Positions 30,994 to 32,086 of a stretch of 32,086 nt of DNA are shown here, one piece after another. Below the pieces are notes generated by a model. It was given only the letters and a program-made list of their open reading frames with translations. It was not told the origin of the DNA and searched no databases. The DNA comes from Prevotella sp. UBA6429 (GTDB taxonomy: Bacteria > Bacteroidota > Bacteroidia > Bacteroidales > Bacteroidaceae). The translations under genes and the position numbers were made by a program. Where the stretch lies: the NCBI GenBank assembly GCA_002437285.1, contig DJOV01000110.1, forward strand, positions 1 to 32,086. Reading direction: 5' to 3'. Every line of letters starts with the position of its first letter. The first letter of the stretch is position 1.

Positions 30994-31794
30994 TCATTTG
31001 TCCGGCATCACTCCCGCCACCCGATTGGTGAGGTCGACAAACTGGGCGACGGTGAGCTGCTCGGGCCGGCGGGTCATGATGTCCTGTGCGAAGAAGTCGG
31101 CGCCAGGCATCGCGTCCTTGCCGAAGAGGGGCTTGAGCGACACGCGCAGCATCTTGCGGCGCTGGTTGAAGGCGGTCTTCACCACGCGGCGGAAGAGGGT
31201 CTCGTCGCACCCCAGGTCGGCCACACCGTTGCGCGTCATGCGGATGACGGCACTCTTGACCTTGGGCGGCGGGTTGAACACGCCCTCGTCGACAGTGAAG
31301 AGGTACTCCACGTCATACCACGCCTGTATCATCACGCTCAGGATGCCATAGGCCTTGTTGCCCGGCTCCGAGGCGATGCGCTGGGCCACCTCACGCTGGA
31401 TCATGCCCGTGCAGCAGGGTATGAGGTCCTTGTAGTCGAGCATCTTGAAGAAGATCTGCGAGGAGATGTCGTAGGGATAGTTGCCGGTCAGCACGAAGGG
31501 ACGGCCGCCAAACACCTCCCGAAGGTCCATGCGCAGGAAGTCCTCGCCCAGGATCTTACCCTCGAGCTTGGGATAGGTGGCATGGAGGTAGGCCACGCTC
31601 TCATCGTCGATCTCCACGGCTTTCACCTCTCGGGGCTTCTCCACGAGGTACTGCGTGAGCACGCCCATACCGGGGCCAATCTCCAGTACAGGTATGTCGG
31701 GACAAGCGTCCACGGTGTCGGCGATGCGGCGGGCGATACCGAGGTCGGTCAGGAAGTGCTGACCCAGATTCTTCTTTGGCCTTACTTTTTTCAT
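30994..31794 (-). CDS. rsmA: 16S rRNA A1518/A1519 N6-dimethyltransferase
   Basis: A 266-aa cytoplasmic enzyme that dimethylates two adjacent adenines near the 3' end of 16S rRNA (KsgA). NLGQHFL (9-15), the SAM-binding VLEIGPGMG (36-44), acidic VEIDD (60-64), GEDFLRMD, and catalytic NYPY (105-108; NLPY in E. coli) are all present, followed by PPPKVKSAVIRM and the small C-terminal helical domain. The length is normal. frr starts 75 nt downstream with its own promoter; no terminator is seen between them, so read-through is possible. Confidence 0.97.
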   Translation of the reverse strand: MKKVRPKKNLGQHFLTDLGIARRIADTVDACPDIPVLEIGPGMGVLTQYLVEKPREVKAVEIDDESVAYLHATYPKLEGKILGEDFLRMDLREVFGGRPFVLTGNYPYDISSQIFFKMLDYKDLIPCCTGMIQREVAQRIASEPGNKAYGILSVMIQAWYDVEYLFTVDEGVFNPPPKVKSAVIRMTRNGVADLGCDETLFRRVVKTAFNQRRKMLRVSLKPLFGKDAMPGADFFAQDIMTRRPEQLTVAQFVDLTNRVAGVMPDK

Positions 31795-31837
31795 CTTTCT
31801 TGTTGTTGGTTTTGGCGCTTGCGCCTTTCTGATTGCG

Positions 31838-31845
31838 CAAAATTA
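31838..31845 (-). promoter_or_regulatory. -7 box of rsmA
   Basis: TAATTTTG on the minus strand (31845-31838) fits TAnnTTTG, 43 nt before the rsmA start. No convincing -33 TTG is seen. Confidence 0.55.
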
Positions 31846-31970
31846 CGAAATTTTATCCGTTCCACCGCATGGCGAAGGGGGATAAGTGAGCAGGCCAGGG
31901 CGAAATGGGCATGAAAAACGGGCGAGCCCGGCCCCATGTCTCGCTACCTTTTCTCTTTCACATGGCCTTC

Positions 31971-32086
31971 TGTCAATATTTATGGTCGAAAAGTTTGTCA
32001 CGGATGACCGACGAAATAGAACGCGAAAATCACGTTTTTCATCGGTCGCGCTGCGATTTGCATGGGGTAATTTTGCGATAAAGGGT
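31971..32086. repeat. Right copy of terminal inverted repeat
   Basis: The last 116 bases are an inverted copy of positions 1-116 (15 mismatches, no gaps). The outward-facing TAATTTTG is at 32068-32075. It begins 126 nt upstream of the rsmA -7 box. The 31846-31970 stretch between them shows nothing else. Confidence 0.85.

Overview
The window looks like a chromosomal piece of a GC-rich Bacteroidota, probably Bacteroidales (Prevotellaceae-like, though the family cannot be fixed from sequence alone). Three things support this. The promoters follow the Bacteroidota -33 TTG / -7 TAnnTTTG layout with 19-20 bp spacing, and there are no obvious Shine-Dalgarno sites. Outer membrane proteins and a TonB-dependent-receptor-type barrel are of Bacteroidota type. 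LysRS carries the C-terminal extension typical of this phylum. The first and last 116 bp of the window are inverted copies of one another (101/116 identical, no gaps).

Layout. 1-333: left repeat copy, then a promoter. 334-4374 (+): small outer-membrane barrel protein, a GH89 alpha-N-acetylglucosaminidase, and an overlapping HGSNAT-like membrane acetyltransferase. 4482-8928 (+): AspT/YidE-type transporter, ThrE-type exporter and mnmA. 9052-15309 (-): an exported protein of unknown function, a HAD phosphatase/phosphoglucomutase-like protein, and the operon lysS-gpsA-pgi. 15481-17616 (+): three-gene operon of an SPFH membrane protein, an Arc-like ribbon-helix-helix protein and an unknown membrane protein. 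17723-18682 (-): EamA transporter.

18905-29379 (+) is the accessory region and the main discovery: a putative RiPP (ribosomally made, modified peptide) locus. A good promoter leads into three genes joined by 4-nt ATGA overlaps. They encode a 796-aa fusion of two glycosyltransferase domains with a C-terminal LanC-like helical domain, a radical SAM/SPASM maturase, and a 107-aa precursor. The precursor has a double-glycine leader, five NNCxC motifs, a Pro/Thr tail and a Gly/Met/Phe end. An outer-membrane receptor-like barrel follows, then a C39-peptidase ABC exporter, a tiny single-pass membrane protein and a second glycosyltransferase-like protein. The inferred route is cysteine crosslinking by the radical SAM enzyme, sugar addition by the glycosyltransferases, then leader removal and export by the C39 transporter. 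The second glycosyltransferase domain shows hallmarks of polypeptide GalNAc-transferases, which fits the mucin-like Pro/Thr tail.

29418-31794 (-): the housekeeping translation genes rsmA, frr and rsgA, then the right repeat copy. No tRNA, rRNA, CRISPR array, transposase or integrase was seen.
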